A stretch of 64,000 bases of DNA, from NCBI RefSeq assembly GCF_003984645.1, contig NZ_RWKI01000006.1, positions 327,329 through 391,328 on the forward strand. Direction: 5' to 3'. The notes under the pieces were generated by a model. The model saw only the letters and a program-made list of their open reading frames with translations, did not search any database and had not been told where the DNA came from. The translations under genes and the position numbers were made by a program. The first letter of the stretch is position 1. Every line of letters starts with the position of its first letter. Below are positions 48,537 through 56,548 of the stretch, one piece after another. The stretch comes from Variovorax sp. MHTC-1. GTDB taxonomy: Bacteria > Pseudomonadota > Gammaproteobacteria > Burkholderiales > Burkholderiaceae_C.

Positions 48537-49238
48537 TTAGTCCTGCTGCTGGCCCGAGGATTCGATCACATTGGGATGGCCCGCAGGATGCAGGCGCGGC
48601 TCGAAGGCATTGTGGACGGCCAGGCCGATGAGCGCTCCGATCAGCTCCGCAAGCATGAAGCCCGGCGCGCTCGATGGCGCGATGCCGGCAAAGGTGTCGC
48701 TGAACATGCGGCCGAACACCGCTGCCGGATTGGCGAACGAGGTCGATGCGGTGAACCAATAGGCCGCGCCGATGTAGGCCGCGACCATGACCGGCGCACG
48801 GCCTGCCGGGGCGCGCAGGATGACCAGCAGCAGGCCGGCCGTGGCCACGGCTTCGGCGATCCATTGCCCCGTCCCGGTGCGCAGCTTGGCCGAGAACTGC
48901 ACGATGCTCAGGTCGAACATCGCGTGAGCCAGCCAGGCGCCGAGCATAGCGCCGACGAGTTGCGCTGCCGCGTAGGGCACCAGGCTCGAGGCGGGCAGCT
49001 CGCGGCGCATGGCCATCACTGCGCTGACGGCCGGATTGAAGTGCGCGCCGCTGATCGGGCCGAAGACCTCGATCAGGATGTACAGGCCGCCCACGGTGGC
49101 CAGGGCATTGGCCAGCAAGGCCACCGCGGTGTTTCCGCCGGACAGGCGCTCGGCCATGATGCCGGAGCCGATCACGACGGCGAGCAGCAGCGCCGTCCCC
49201 AGCATCTCGGCCAGCAGCTTGCGAGGAAGATCCGCCAT
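48537..49238 (-). CDS. aqpS: aquaglyceroporin, AqpS-like arsenite channel
   Basis: 233 aa MIP-family channel with six membrane helices and two NPA boxes: HFNPAVSA (NPA 68-70) and SFANPAAVFGRMFS (NPA 170-172). Lies inside the arsR operon, 4 bp after an arsC stop. In Sinorhizobium meliloti an aquaporin (AqpS) takes the place of an arsenite pump, letting As(III) made by ArsC leave down its gradient; the same logic fits here. Lacks any signal for energy coupling, as expected for a channel. Confidence 0.92.
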   Translation of the reverse strand: MADLPRKLLAEMLGTALLLAVVIGSGIMAERLSGGNTAVALLANALATVGGLYILIEVFGPISGAHFNPAVSAVMAMRRELPASSLVPYAAAQLVGAMLGAWLAHAMFDLSIVQFSAKLRTGTGQWIAEAVATAGLLLVILRAPAGRAPVMVAAYIGAAYWFTASTSFANPAAVFGRMFSDTFAGIAPSSAPGFMLAELIGALIGLAVHNAFEPRLHPAGHPNVIESSGQQQD

Positions 49239-49242
49239 GCCT

Positions 49243-49737
49243 TCAGCTCTGCGAGATCGCGGTGAGCGCCTGCTGCAGGTCTGCGTTGCTCATGGATTCC
49301 AGCGGCAGGGCCAGCAGCTGGGTCATGCGATAGGCGATGGCCTGCCGCGTGAGCTCGAAAGCCACGCGCTTGCCCTCCTCGCCGCCAGGCGCATTCGAGG
49401 GATCGGCGTAGCCCCAATGCACCTTGACCGGACTGCCGGGCCAATAGGGGCAAGTCTCCTGCGCCGCGCTGTCGCACACGGTGATGACGATGCGCATCAC
49501 CGGCTTGTCGTCGCCGACGAATTCGTCCCAGCTCTTGCTGCGGTAGGACGACACATCCACGCCGGCCTGGGTCAGCGCTTCCAGCGCGAAGGGATTGAGC
49601 CGACCGCTGGGCGCGCTGCCGGCGCTGAAGGCGCGCACGTCCTTGCCGGCCTTCGCGGCCAGGTGGTTCAGCATGCCTTCGGCGAGCACGCTGCGCGCGG
49701 AGTTGTGCGTGCAGAGGATCAGCACATTGGTAGTCAT
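49243..49737 (-). CDS. arsC: arsenate reductase ArsC, LMW-PTP type (second in operon)
   Basis: 164 aa. The CX5R phosphatase loop is at C9-R15 (LCTHNSARS). Two further cysteines in VCDSAAQETCPYWPG are the usual relay residues of thiol-linked arsenate reductases. ATG overlaps the stop of the preceding paralogue by 4 bp. Reduces As(V) to As(III) in the cytosol. It and the next protein share the layout but differ widely in sequence, so they are an old duplication rather than a recent copy. Confidence 0.93.
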   Translation of the reverse strand: MTTNVLILCTHNSARSVLAEGMLNHLAAKAGKDVRAFSAGSAPSGRLNPFALEALTQAGVDVSSYRSKSWDEFVGDDKPVMRIVITVCDSAAQETCPYWPGSPVKVHWGYADPSNAPGGEEGKRVAFELTRQAIAYRMTQLLALPLESMSNADLQQALTAISQS

Positions 49738-50246
49738 ACAGCGGCGGTCTTTCCGGTCTTGCCGATCTCGCGCAGTTCGTGCTGGAGCGACAGCGCATCG
49801 AGCCGCGCCAGCGGCAGCGCGAGCATCAGCTCGATGCGCCGCTTGAGCGTGAGCGCCGCATCGTGGAAGTGGCGCATGCGCTCCTCGTCCGAGCCCTCGG
49901 CCGCAGCCGGATCGGGCACGCCCCAATGGGCGCTCATCGGCTGGCCCGGCCATACCGGGCACACCTCGCCGGCAGCGTTGTCGCAGACGGTGAGCACGAA
50001 GTCGAGCCGCGGCGAGTCGGGCTGGGCGAACTCGTCCCAGCTCTTGCTGCGGTAGCCCTCGGTGGGCAGGTGCAGCCATGTGAGCGCCTGCAGCGCCAGC
50101 GGGTTCACCTTGCCGGTGGGATGGCTGCCGGCAGAGAAAGCCTTGAAGCGGCCATGGCCCGCATGGTTCATGAGCGCTTCGGCCATGATGGAACGTGCCG
50201 AGTTGCCCGTGCAGATGAAGAGCACGTTGTAGGTTTTTTCAGTCAT
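49734..50246 (-). CDS. arsC: arsenate reductase ArsC, LMW-PTP type (first in operon)
   Basis: 170 aa from ATG 50246; an upstream frame to 50462 overlaps the ArsI-like gene and is not used. CX5R loop C12-R18 (ICTGNSARS) and relay cysteines in VCDNAAGEVCPVWPG. Paralogue of the following gene, with which it is translationally coupled. Eight bases separate it from the ArsI-like gene upstream. Retaining two reductases of one fold may widen the redox partner range; this is inference. Confidence 0.93.
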   Translation of the reverse strand: MTEKTYNVLFICTGNSARSIMAEALMNHAGHGRFKAFSAGSHPTGKVNPLALQALTWLHLPTEGYRSKSWDEFAQPDSPRLDFVLTVCDNAAGEVCPVWPGQPMSAHWGVPDPAAAEGSDEERMRHFHDAALTLKRRIELMLALPLARLDALSLQHELREIGKTGKTAAV

Positions 50247-50254
50247 GGAAGACC

Positions 50255-50737
50255 TCAGCAGCAGGAAGACGCGGCCTTCACGGGCACGGCAATCGGTTTG
50301 CCTCGGGAAGACGCGCCGGCGCAGCAGGCGCTTGCCGATGCGTCCGAGCTGACCGGCCGGGATTCGCCATAGACCTGCGCGCTTTCGAGCGTGCGGTAGT
50401 GCTCCCACGCGACGCCCTGCGGGTCGGTGACCCAGTGCTTCTCGCTGCGCGAATAGCAGCACAAGGCTTCACCTTCGTCGACGAGCGCCTGGTCCGCCGC
50501 TTGGGCGCGCGTTTTCAGCTCGGCCAACTCGGCTTCGTCATCGGCCTGGATGCCGAGGTGATCTACGCCCTTGCCGTCACCTCGCGTGGAGATCGCGAAA
50601 TTGACGCGCGGATCGTCGAGCATCCATTTCGCATAGTCCTGCTCGACGCGAGCGGGCTCGGCGGCAAACAGCTTGGAGTAGAAGCCGATGCTCTTCGCGA
50701 GGTCATCGACGTGCAGGTGAACATGGAAACGCTTCAT
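50255..50737 (-). CDS. arsI: ArsI/CadI-family glyoxalase-fold metal(loid) resistance protein
   Basis: 160 aa. A single VOC (glyoxalase/dioxygenase) unit: N-terminal MKRFHVHLHVDDLAKSIGFY, then VDHLGIQ with H60 and WEHYR with E112 as probable Fe(II) ligands. The vicinal pair C93-C94 in ALCCYSRSEKHWV is the As(III)-organoarsenical site of ArsI, a C-As lyase that demethylates trivalent organoarsenicals; CadI relatives share it. The tail holds two more Cys pairs (138-139 and 159-160, ending SSCC). ATG 50737 is preceded by GGAGATC. Follows arsR by 10 bp. Confidence 0.9.
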   Translation of the reverse strand: MKRFHVHLHVDDLAKSIGFYSKLFAAEPARVEQDYAKWMLDDPRVNFAISTRGDGKGVDHLGIQADDEAELAELKTRAQAADQALVDEGEALCCYSRSEKHWVTDPQGVAWEHYRTLESAQVYGESRPVSSDASASACCAGASSRGKPIAVPVKAASSCC

Positions 50738-50747
50738 GAGATCTCCT

Positions 50748-51071
50748 TCAGCATGAACAAGCGGGGGCGGATTCGACAGCACAGGCTTGACCCTGGCAGC
50801 AGTTTTCGGTCAGGTAGCCAATCAGCGCATCCATCCGGTCGAAGGTGGCGCGATAGATGAGGTGGCGCCCGTCGCGTTCCTGGGACACCAAGCCGGAGTG
50901 CACAAGCTCCTTGAGATGAAACGACAAGCTCGTCGCCGGCACGTTCAGGCTTTCGACCAGCGAACCGGGGGTCAAGCCGCCGGGCCCGGCGACGACGAGC
51001 GCGCGAAAAACCTGCAAGCGAACCGGCTGCGCCAAGGCAGCCAAAGACCGAACGACATCGTTTTCTTCCAT
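50748..51071 (-). CDS. arsR: ArsR-family repressor with C-terminal cysteine sensor
   Basis: 107 aa winged-helix repressor (LAQPVRLQVFRALV; recognition helix NVPATSLSFHLKELV). It lacks the ELCVCDL site of classical ArsR. Instead C91, C92, C97, C105 and C107 at the C-terminus are candidates for As(III) binding, as in the C-terminal-site ArsR class. First gene of the minus-strand ars operon and divergent from arsC/arsH across only 29 bp, so one operator can control both sides. Confidence 0.95.
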   Translation of the reverse strand: MEENDVVRSLAALAQPVRLQVFRALVVAGPGGLTPGSLVESLNVPATSLSFHLKELVHSGLVSQERDGRHLIYRATFDRMDALIGYLTENCCQGQACAVESAPACSC

Positions 51072-51072
51072 G

Positions 51073-51090
51073 ATTCAATAATATTTGCAT
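51073..51090. promoter_or_regulatory. candidate ArsR operator between the divergent ars operons
   Basis: ATTCAA-TAATAT-TTGCAT, an inverted repeat with 5 of 6 arm positions paired, occupying most of the 29-bp gap. The gap is strikingly AT-rich against its surroundings. It is too short to hold two full sigma-70 promoters plus leaders outside coding sequence, so promoter elements must overlap the operator or the gene starts. Confidence 0.5.
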
Positions 51091-51100
51091 AATCGCAGGC

Positions 51101-51547
51101 ATGCAATCCCCAAAACCGGAAATCACCATCTTTCACAACCCCGCTTGCGGCACCTCGCGCAACACGCTGGCGCTGATCCGCAACAGCGGCGAGGAGCCCC
51201 GCGTCATCGAATACCTCCAGACGCCGCCGAGCCGCGAGACCCTGATCGGCCTGGTCGCGGCCATGGGGATCACGCCGCGCGAGCTGCTGCGCCGCAAGGG
51301 CACGCCCTACGACGAGCTCGGCCTCGACGACCCCAAATGGACGGATGAGCAGCTGATCGACCTGATGCTGAAGCACCCGATCCTGATCAATCGCCCGATC
51401 GTGGTGACGCCCTTGGGCACCAGGCTGTGCAGGCCGTCCGAGCTGGTGCTGGACATCCTTGCGTCGCCCCAGCGCGGCGCGTTCTCGAAAGAAGATGGTG
51501 AAGCTGTCGTTGATGCGGAGGGTCGACGTGTCCGTCACGATGCCTGA
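51101..51547 (+). CDS. arsC: arsenate reductase ArsC, glutaredoxin/thioredoxin-fold type
   Basis: 148 aa of the E. coli plasmid-type ArsC family, unrelated in fold to the two LMW-PTP reductases. The catalytic Cys is C16 in [11 protein letters not shown], and [17 protein letters not shown] carries conserved arginines. No ribosome-binding site precedes ATG 51101 and the leader is very short, so it may be translated from a nearly leaderless transcript. Its stop overlaps arsH. Third arsenate reductase of the cluster. Confidence 0.93.
   Translation: MQSPKPEITIFHNPACGTSRNTLALIRNSGEEPRVIEYLQTPPSRETLIGLVAAMGITPRELLRRKGTPYDELGLDDPKWTDEQLIDLMLKHPILINRPIVVTPLGTRLCRPSELVLDILASPQRGAFSKEDGEAVVDAEGRRVRHDA
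51517..51522 (+). promoter_or_regulatory. GGAGGG ribosome-binding site favouring a GTG start of arsH
   Basis: Strong Shine-Dalgarno five bases before GTG 51528. The alternative ATG 51540 is 17 bases away, too far for this site. Confidence 0.6.
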
Positions 51548-52250
51548 CCTCCCCAACGTCGATCCGGCGCTGTTCGATCGTCCAACGCTCGACCACCTCG
51601 CGGGCCGTGAGCCTTCTCGGCACGCACCGCGCTTTTTGTTGCTCTACGGCTCGCTCCGAGAGCGGTCCTACAGCCGACTCGTGACCGAAGAGGCTGGTCG
51701 GCTGCTGGAGGCTATGGGTGGCGAGGTGCGCATCTTCAACCCGATGGGCCTTCCGCTGCCGGACAGCGCGCCTGACGATCACCCGAAGGTCCGTGAGCTG
51801 CGGGAGCTCGCGCAGTGGGCCGAGGGCATGGTCTGGTGTTCGCCAGAGCGGCATGGGTCGATGACCGGAATCATGAAGACGCAGATCGACTGGATCCCTT
51901 TGAACGTGGGCGCAGTACGCCCGACGCAAGGTAAAACGCTGGCTGTCATGCAAGTGTCCGGCGGCTCCCAATCCTTCAACGCGGTCAATCAGCTTCGTGT
52001 GCTGGGCCGGTGGATGCGCATGCTCACGATTCCGAACCAATCCTCGGTGGCGAAGGCATTTCTCGAGTTCGACGAAGCGGGTCGAATGAAGCCCTCTTCG
52101 TACTACGAGCGGGTGGTCGATGTCATGGAAGAGCTCTTCAAGTTCACTCTTCTGACCCGAGACGCAGCTCCGTACCTCGTTGACCGCTATAGCGAACGGA
52201 GGGAAAGCGCGGAGCAATTGTCGAAGCGGGTGAACGAGCGATCAGTCTGA
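51528..52250 (+). CDS. arsH: NADPH-dependent FMN reductase ArsH
   Basis: 240 aa from GTG 51528 (ATG 51540 possible, 236 aa). Flavodoxin-like fold with the FMN loop [20 protein letters not shown] and the family stretches [13 protein letters not shown] ([12 protein letters not shown]) and [13 protein letters not shown]. ArsH oxidises trivalent organoarsenicals to the less toxic pentavalent form. It overlaps the glutaredoxin-type arsC by about 20 bp. Codon use is less GC-rich than in the neighbouring glucan genes, which hints at acquisition by transfer together with the ars genes. Confidence 0.95.
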   Translation: MSVTMPDLPNVDPALFDRPTLDHLAGREPSRHAPRFLLLYGSLRERSYSRLVTEEAGRLLEAMGGEVRIFNPMGLPLPDSAPDDHPKVRELRELAQWAEGMVWCSPERHGSMTGIMKTQIDWIPLNVGAVRPTQGKTLAVMQVSGGSQSFNAVNQLRVLGRWMRMLTIPNQSSVAKAFLEFDEAGRMKPSSYYERVVDVMEELFKFTLLTRDAAPYLVDRYSERRESAEQLSKRVNERSV

Positions 52251-52307
52251 TGAGATCGTCCCATGATCTCCCGCAGCGCCTGGCCGGACACGGCCGGCCC
52301 AAGTAAA

Positions 52308-52331
52308 AACGCCCGTCAGGTGACGGGCGTT
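52308..52331. terminator. bidirectional intrinsic terminator between arsH and phoX
   Basis: Perfect 10-bp stem AACGCCCGTC-AGGT-GACGGGCGTT. Read on the minus strand it is followed by TTTTACTT, so it serves phoX best; on the plus strand the tail is the weaker CTTGTC after arsH. Confidence 0.85.
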
Positions 52332-52360
52332 CTTGTCGGCATGCGAACCGGAAAGCTTCG

Positions 52361-54628
52361 TCAGCTGCCGACGCGGCCGCCGTCGTTCTTGGTGATCACG
52401 ATGGTGGCTGAGCGAGGACGCGAACCGGCTCCATAGCCGGCATTGCTTGGCCAGCGGCTGGTGTATTTCGTCGGATCAGCCAGGTTGGCTTGACTCGTGG
52501 TCTCGCCCGGGTGCTGGATGTTGATGAAGATCGCCTTGCCATCCGGCGTTTCGCACATGCCCGTGATCTCGGAACCGACAGGACCCACCAGAAAACGCTT
52601 CAGCGTATCGGCCGTGGGCGCCTTGCCCACCTGCGTCGTGACATCCAGCTTGCTGCTGTCAGCCTTGGTGTAGCTGAGCGTCTTGGCTGCACCGTCGCCG
52701 ACCTGGCCTGGCAATGCGGCGAGCATCATGCAGTTCGTGACGTCCGTGTACGCGCCGTCATCAGTTTGAATCCAGCAGATGCCTGTGGACGGGCTGAACA
52801 CCAGGCCATCCGGGCTTGAAAAGTCCTGGTCTGCCGTGAGGCTCGAGATGTTGACCATGGCCTTGTCCGCGCCGGCCTCGGCTCCGAACAGATAGACGTC
52901 CCATGTGAAGCTGGTGGCAGCCGCGCCTGCCGCACCCTCACGCATGCGCAGCAGATGACCGTTGGGATTCCCCGACTGCGCGGCAGCGCCCTTCATGTCT
53001 GTATAGACGCGCGGGTTTGCGCCGTCGGGTGCGAGTTGCGAAGAACCCGACGGGTCGACACGCCGATTGCTGTTGTTGGTGAGCGTCTGGTAGATCTCGC
53101 CATTCGCCGGATTCACCGCACCCCATTCGGGGCGGTCCATCTTGGTCGCGCCGACCGCGTCGGCAGCAAGACGAACGTTCACGCAAACATCGGCCTGGTC
53201 GGCGAACGCGTAGCCTGCGAAGCCGGACACCACGGGATTCGTGAACGAGAGTTCGCGCCACTCGCCGGTGCCGTCGGCATTGAACTTCGCAGCGTACAGC
53301 TTGCCATCGTTCAGGTACTTGTCGCCGATCGCGAGGCGGTCGGCCGGGTTCGCATCAGCAGCGCTCCACAGCGCCGTCGAGACGAATTTGTAGGTGTACT
53401 CGTTGCGGGCGTCGTCGCCCATGTAGACCACCAGCGGCTGGCCGGCAACAGGCGTTCCGAAGGCTGCGCTCTCATGCGCGAAGCGACCGAGGGCAGTCCG
53501 CTTCTTGGCCGATTTCGTCTTGTCGAACGGATCGACCTCGACGATGTAGCCCATGCCGTTGAGCTCGTTGCGATAGTCATCGCTGCCGTCCGTAGAGACG
53601 CCGATCTTGCTGATGATCCAGCGCGCGTACTGGTCATCCGGGCCTGCGGACTCCCAGCCGTGGCGCGAGGCACCGCCTTGCGCACTGCCGTAGCGCTTCA
53701 GTGCCGTCACGGTCTTGTCGTTGCCGCGCGCGGTATCGTCGGTGGCGCTGCGGGTGAAATAGCCGAACCAGTTCTCTTCGCCGGTGAGGAACGTGCCCCA
53801 AGGCGTCTTGCCGGTACCGCAGTTGTTCAGCGTCCCGCGTGTCTTCAGCCCGGTGGGCGAGTACTTCGTCACCAACAGCGCGTTGCCGCGCGCCGGGCCT
53901 GCGATCTCGATATCGCTCAGGGCCGTCAAGCGGAAATTGAAGGCGGAATCCTGAACGGTGGCCCACTTGTCCGCCGTCTTCTTGACCTCGACGACGGAGA
54001 TGCCGTGAATTGCGATCTCCTTGTCGACTTCGACGGCCGGGCGGGGCAACGTGGTGGTGCCGCCGTTGGCGTGCAGGAAGAACGAGCTGAGCGTTTGGTC
54101 CGTGGTCGCTTCGTGATTGACGGCGAGCAGACCGCGGTCGATCGACGTGAGAGATGCCTTGCCGTTCGCGTCCAGGCCAAACCATTCCATGCCGTCATGG
54201 TGATCGCCGGCTCGGTTCTCGAAGCCTGTGTCGGTGCCGTCGTTCCTGTACGCGGGCGTCCCGGCGGTGAGCGGATCGCCGAGCGCATAGAGCACGCTGA
54301 ACGAGTAGCCTGCCGGAATGACGACGGCATCCGCCAGGCTCTTTGAAACGGCTTCGAAGCCGAGAAGCTTTTCGGGCGCTGGAGCTGGGGCCGGTGCCGG
54401 CGCCGGTGCCGGAGGCAACACCGGGAAGCCGTTGCCATTGCCGCCGCCTCCGCAACCGACTACGGCGAGACCGCCCAGCAGCGCGGTGCCGGCGGATCCA
54501 ACGCCGCCGCGCAAGAGACCACGCCGGCTGAGGCGGGCTGCGAGCACCGCGTCGAAAGTCGGGTTCTTGGAGGTGTTGGAGTCTTCGTCGTTGAAATCGA
54601 TCTTGGTCAGATCGGGAGGGTTCTTCAT
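52361..54628 (-). CDS. phoX: PhoX-family alkaline phosphatase, Tat-exported
   Basis: 755 aa from ATG 54628 (MKNPPDLTKIDFND); a longer frame to 54778 would run through the promoter. A twin-arginine signal, LSRRGLLRGG near residues 33-42, is followed by a hydrophobic stretch ending LAVVGCGGGG, so it may also be a lipoprotein. A Pro/Ala linker precedes the DUF839/PhoX domain with NRAGDHHDGMEWFG, LLAVNHEATT, TFLTGEENWFGYF and MCETPDGKAIFINIQHPGE. These enzymes use Ca and Fe to release phosphate from organic esters in the periplasm. A Pho-box promoter lies upstream and a hairpin terminator downstream: a single-gene phosphate-starvation unit. Confidence 0.95.
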   Translation of the reverse strand: MKNPPDLTKIDFNDEDSNTSKNPTFDAVLAARLSRRGLLRGGVGSAGTALLGGLAVVGCGGGGNGNGFPVLPPAPAPAPAPAPAPEKLLGFEAVSKSLADAVVIPAGYSFSVLYALGDPLTAGTPAYRNDGTDTGFENRAGDHHDGMEWFGLDANGKASLTSIDRGLLAVNHEATTDQTLSSFFLHANGGTTTLPRPAVEVDKEIAIHGISVVEVKKTADKWATVQDSAFNFRLTALSDIEIAGPARGNALLVTKYSPTGLKTRGTLNNCGTGKTPWGTFLTGEENWFGYFTRSATDDTARGNDKTVTALKRYGSAQGGASRHGWESAGPDDQYARWIISKIGVSTDGSDDYRNELNGMGYIVEVDPFDKTKSAKKRTALGRFAHESAAFGTPVAGQPLVVYMGDDARNEYTYKFVSTALWSAADANPADRLAIGDKYLNDGKLYAAKFNADGTGEWRELSFTNPVVSGFAGYAFADQADVCVNVRLAADAVGATKMDRPEWGAVNPANGEIYQTLTNNSNRRVDPSGSSQLAPDGANPRVYTDMKGAAAQSGNPNGHLLRMREGAAGAAATSFTWDVYLFGAEAGADKAMVNISSLTADQDFSSPDGLVFSPSTGICWIQTDDGAYTDVTNCMMLAALPGQVGDGAAKTLSYTKADSSKLDVTTQVGKAPTADTLKRFLVGPVGSEITGMCETPDGKAIFINIQHPGETTSQANLADPTKYTSRWPSNAGYGAGSRPRSATIVITKNDGGRVGS

Positions 54629-54659
54629 GGATCGAGCCTTTGGATTCGTGGAACCGTGG

Positions 54660-54693
54660 AATCTATTGGCGCTACATGACGCTTCTGTGACCC
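54660..54693 (-). promoter_or_regulatory. Pho-box promoter of phoX
   Basis: On the minus strand: GGGTCAC-AGAA-GCGTCAT (54693 to 54676), two heptamers at the 11-nt period with a good AWAW-like spacer, 5/7 matches each. Exactly 10 nt further is the -10 hexamer TAGATT (54665 to 54660), the geometry of PhoB-activated promoters. The start codon is 31 bp downstream. The gene product, a phosphatase, supports the reading. Confidence 0.7.
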
Positions 54694-54850
54694 ACGCAGA
54701 CTCTCGTTCCTTCGAGGCGCTGAACAGCATTTCCCTCCGCAAGATCCTCAACCCGCCGAGAAAGGATTCTTCTCTCAACTTTTGACACCGGCTGCCGATA
54801 TAGGTCTGTCTTTTCTCTTTTTTTCGACCTTCTCGTCTCCCGGAGCCTCC

Positions 54851-56545
54851 ATGTTTCTGAGCAATATCTCGATCGCCAAGCGATTGGCCATCGTGCTGGG
54901 CGTGATCCTCGCCCTATTCCTGACAAGTAGCGTGATCGCTGCATTGAAGCTGCGGCAGCTCGGCGTCGAGATCACCGGCATGGTCCAGGACAACGTCCGG
55001 ACCGAACGCGCCGGCGCCGACTGGCTGCGCCACACCACCTCGGGCGTGCAGCGGGCCGCCGCCATCGCCAAGAGCAGCGATGCCAGCCTGATCGCCTATT
55101 TCGCGCCCGCCACGGCGGCGTCGATCAAGGAAACCAACGAGCTGCAGAAGTTCATCGAAGGGCAGATGGTCCAGCCCGAGGAACGCGAGCTATTCCAGAA
55201 GGTGGGCGAACTGCGCAAGGATTACCTCGCCGCACGCGAAGAGGTCAGCAAGCTCAAGCTGGCCGGCGACCTCGAAGGCGCCGGCCGCGTTTTCACTGCG
55301 CGCTTCGAACCGACTTCGGTCAGCTACCTAGCGGGCGTGAAGCAGATGGTCGATCTGCAGCGCGCCGGGCTCGATGCCGCAGCGAAGCGCGCGGAGGATC
55401 TGCGCGCGCAAACCACGACGCTGCTGATCGCCTGCTCCACGCTGTCGCTGATCTTCGGCACCCTGCTGGCCTGGTTCCTGGCGCGCAGCATCACGCATCC
55501 GCTGCGCCGAGCGGAGACCATGGCGCAGTCGATCGCCGACATGGACCTGACCGGTGCGCCGCAGACAAGCTATGCCAACGACGAAACCGGCCGCCTTCTG
55601 CGTGCCATCGACCTGATGCGCTCGGCCCTGCAGAAGTCGCTGCAGCAGGTGCAGGGCGTGGTGGTGAACGTCTCGACGGCCAGCACGCAGATCGCTTCGG
55701 GCAACCAGGACCTGTCTTCACGCACCGAGGAGCAGGCCAGCTCGCTGGAGCAGACCGCGGCCTCGATGGAAGAGCTGACTTCTACCGTCAAGCAGAACGC
55801 CGACAACGCGCGCCAGGCCAATCAATTGGCGCTCTCGGCTTCCGAGGTGGCGGTGAAAGGCGGCGACGTGGTCAGCCAGGTGGTCGACACCATGGCCTCG
55901 ATCAATGCGTCCTCTAAGAAGATCGTCGACATCATCGGCGTGATCGACGGCATCGCTTTCCAGACCAACATCCTGGCCTTGAACGCAGCGGTGGAAGCCG
56001 CGCGTGCCGGCGAGCAGGGCCGGGGCTTCGCGGTCGTGGCGGCCGAAGTGCGCAACCTCGCGCAGCGCTCGGCCGCGGCGGCCAAGGAGATCAAGGGCCT
56101 GATCGACGACTCGGTGGGCAAGGTCGATGCCGGCAGTGCACTGGTGGGCGAAGCCGGAAAGACCATGGAAGAGATCGTCGGCAGTGTGAAGCGCGTGACC
56201 GACATCATCGGCGAGATCACGGCGGCGAGCCAAGAGCAGACGCAGGGCATCGAGCAGATCAACCAGGCGATCACGCAGATGGACCAGGTGACGCAGCAGA
56301 ACGCGGCATTGGTCGAAGAAGCGGCGGCTGCGGCGCAGTCGCTGCAGGAGCAGGCCGGCAGCCTGTCGCAGGCCGTCAGCGTATTCAAGCTCGACGGGCG
56401 ACCGATGATCCGGCCCGTGGTACCGCTCGCACGAAAGACGGCAGCGCAACTGGCCCGCGCCCGGCAAGCCATCGCAGCGCCGCAGCGCAAGCAGCTCGCA
56501 GCAGCGGCTGCGCCCACCGGCGATGGAGACTGGGAAACGTTCTAA
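54851..56545 (+). CDS. methyl-accepting chemotaxis protein
   Basis: 564 aa from ATG 54851, with GGAG six bases upstream. Membrane helix at about 10-32, a periplasmic four-helix-bundle ligand domain to ~190, a second membrane helix ([20 protein letters not shown]), HAMP domain (~215-270), then the cytoplasmic coiled-coil signalling domain with the hairpin tip [20 protein letters not shown] and Glu/Gln-rich methylation helices. The final residues GDWETF match the xWxxF pentapeptide (NWETF in E. coli Tar/Tsr) that tethers CheR and CheB. Ligand unknown. Divergent from phoX, so phosphate-related taxis is conceivable but unsupported. Confidence 0.95.
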   Translation: MFLSNISIAKRLAIVLGVILALFLTSSVIAALKLRQLGVEITGMVQDNVRTERAGADWLRHTTSGVQRAAAIAKSSDASLIAYFAPATAASIKETNELQKFIEGQMVQPEERELFQKVGELRKDYLAAREEVSKLKLAGDLEGAGRVFTARFEPTSVSYLAGVKQMVDLQRAGLDAAAKRAEDLRAQTTTLLIACSTLSLIFGTLLAWFLARSITHPLRRAETMAQSIADMDLTGAPQTSYANDETGRLLRAIDLMRSALQKSLQQVQGVVVNVSTASTQIASGNQDLSSRTEEQASSLEQTAASMEELTSTVKQNADNARQANQLALSASEVAVKGGDVVSQVVDTMASINASSKKIVDIIGVIDGIAFQTNILALNAAVEAARAGEQGRGFAVVAAEVRNLAQRSAAAAKEIKGLIDDSVGKVDAGSALVGEAGKTMEEIVGSVKRVTDIIGEITAASQEQTQGIEQINQAITQMDQVTQQNAALVEEAAAAAQSLQEQAGSLSQAVSVFKLDGRPMIRPVVPLARKTAAQLARARQAIAAPQRKQLAAAAAPTGDGDWETF

Positions 56546-56548
56546 GGC

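Noticed and set aside
47296..49238. ArsJ/GAPDH-type arsenate efflux
   Set aside because: The MFS protein is placed as ArsJ might be, but no GAPDH gene is adjacent, and this pair is the hallmark of that system.
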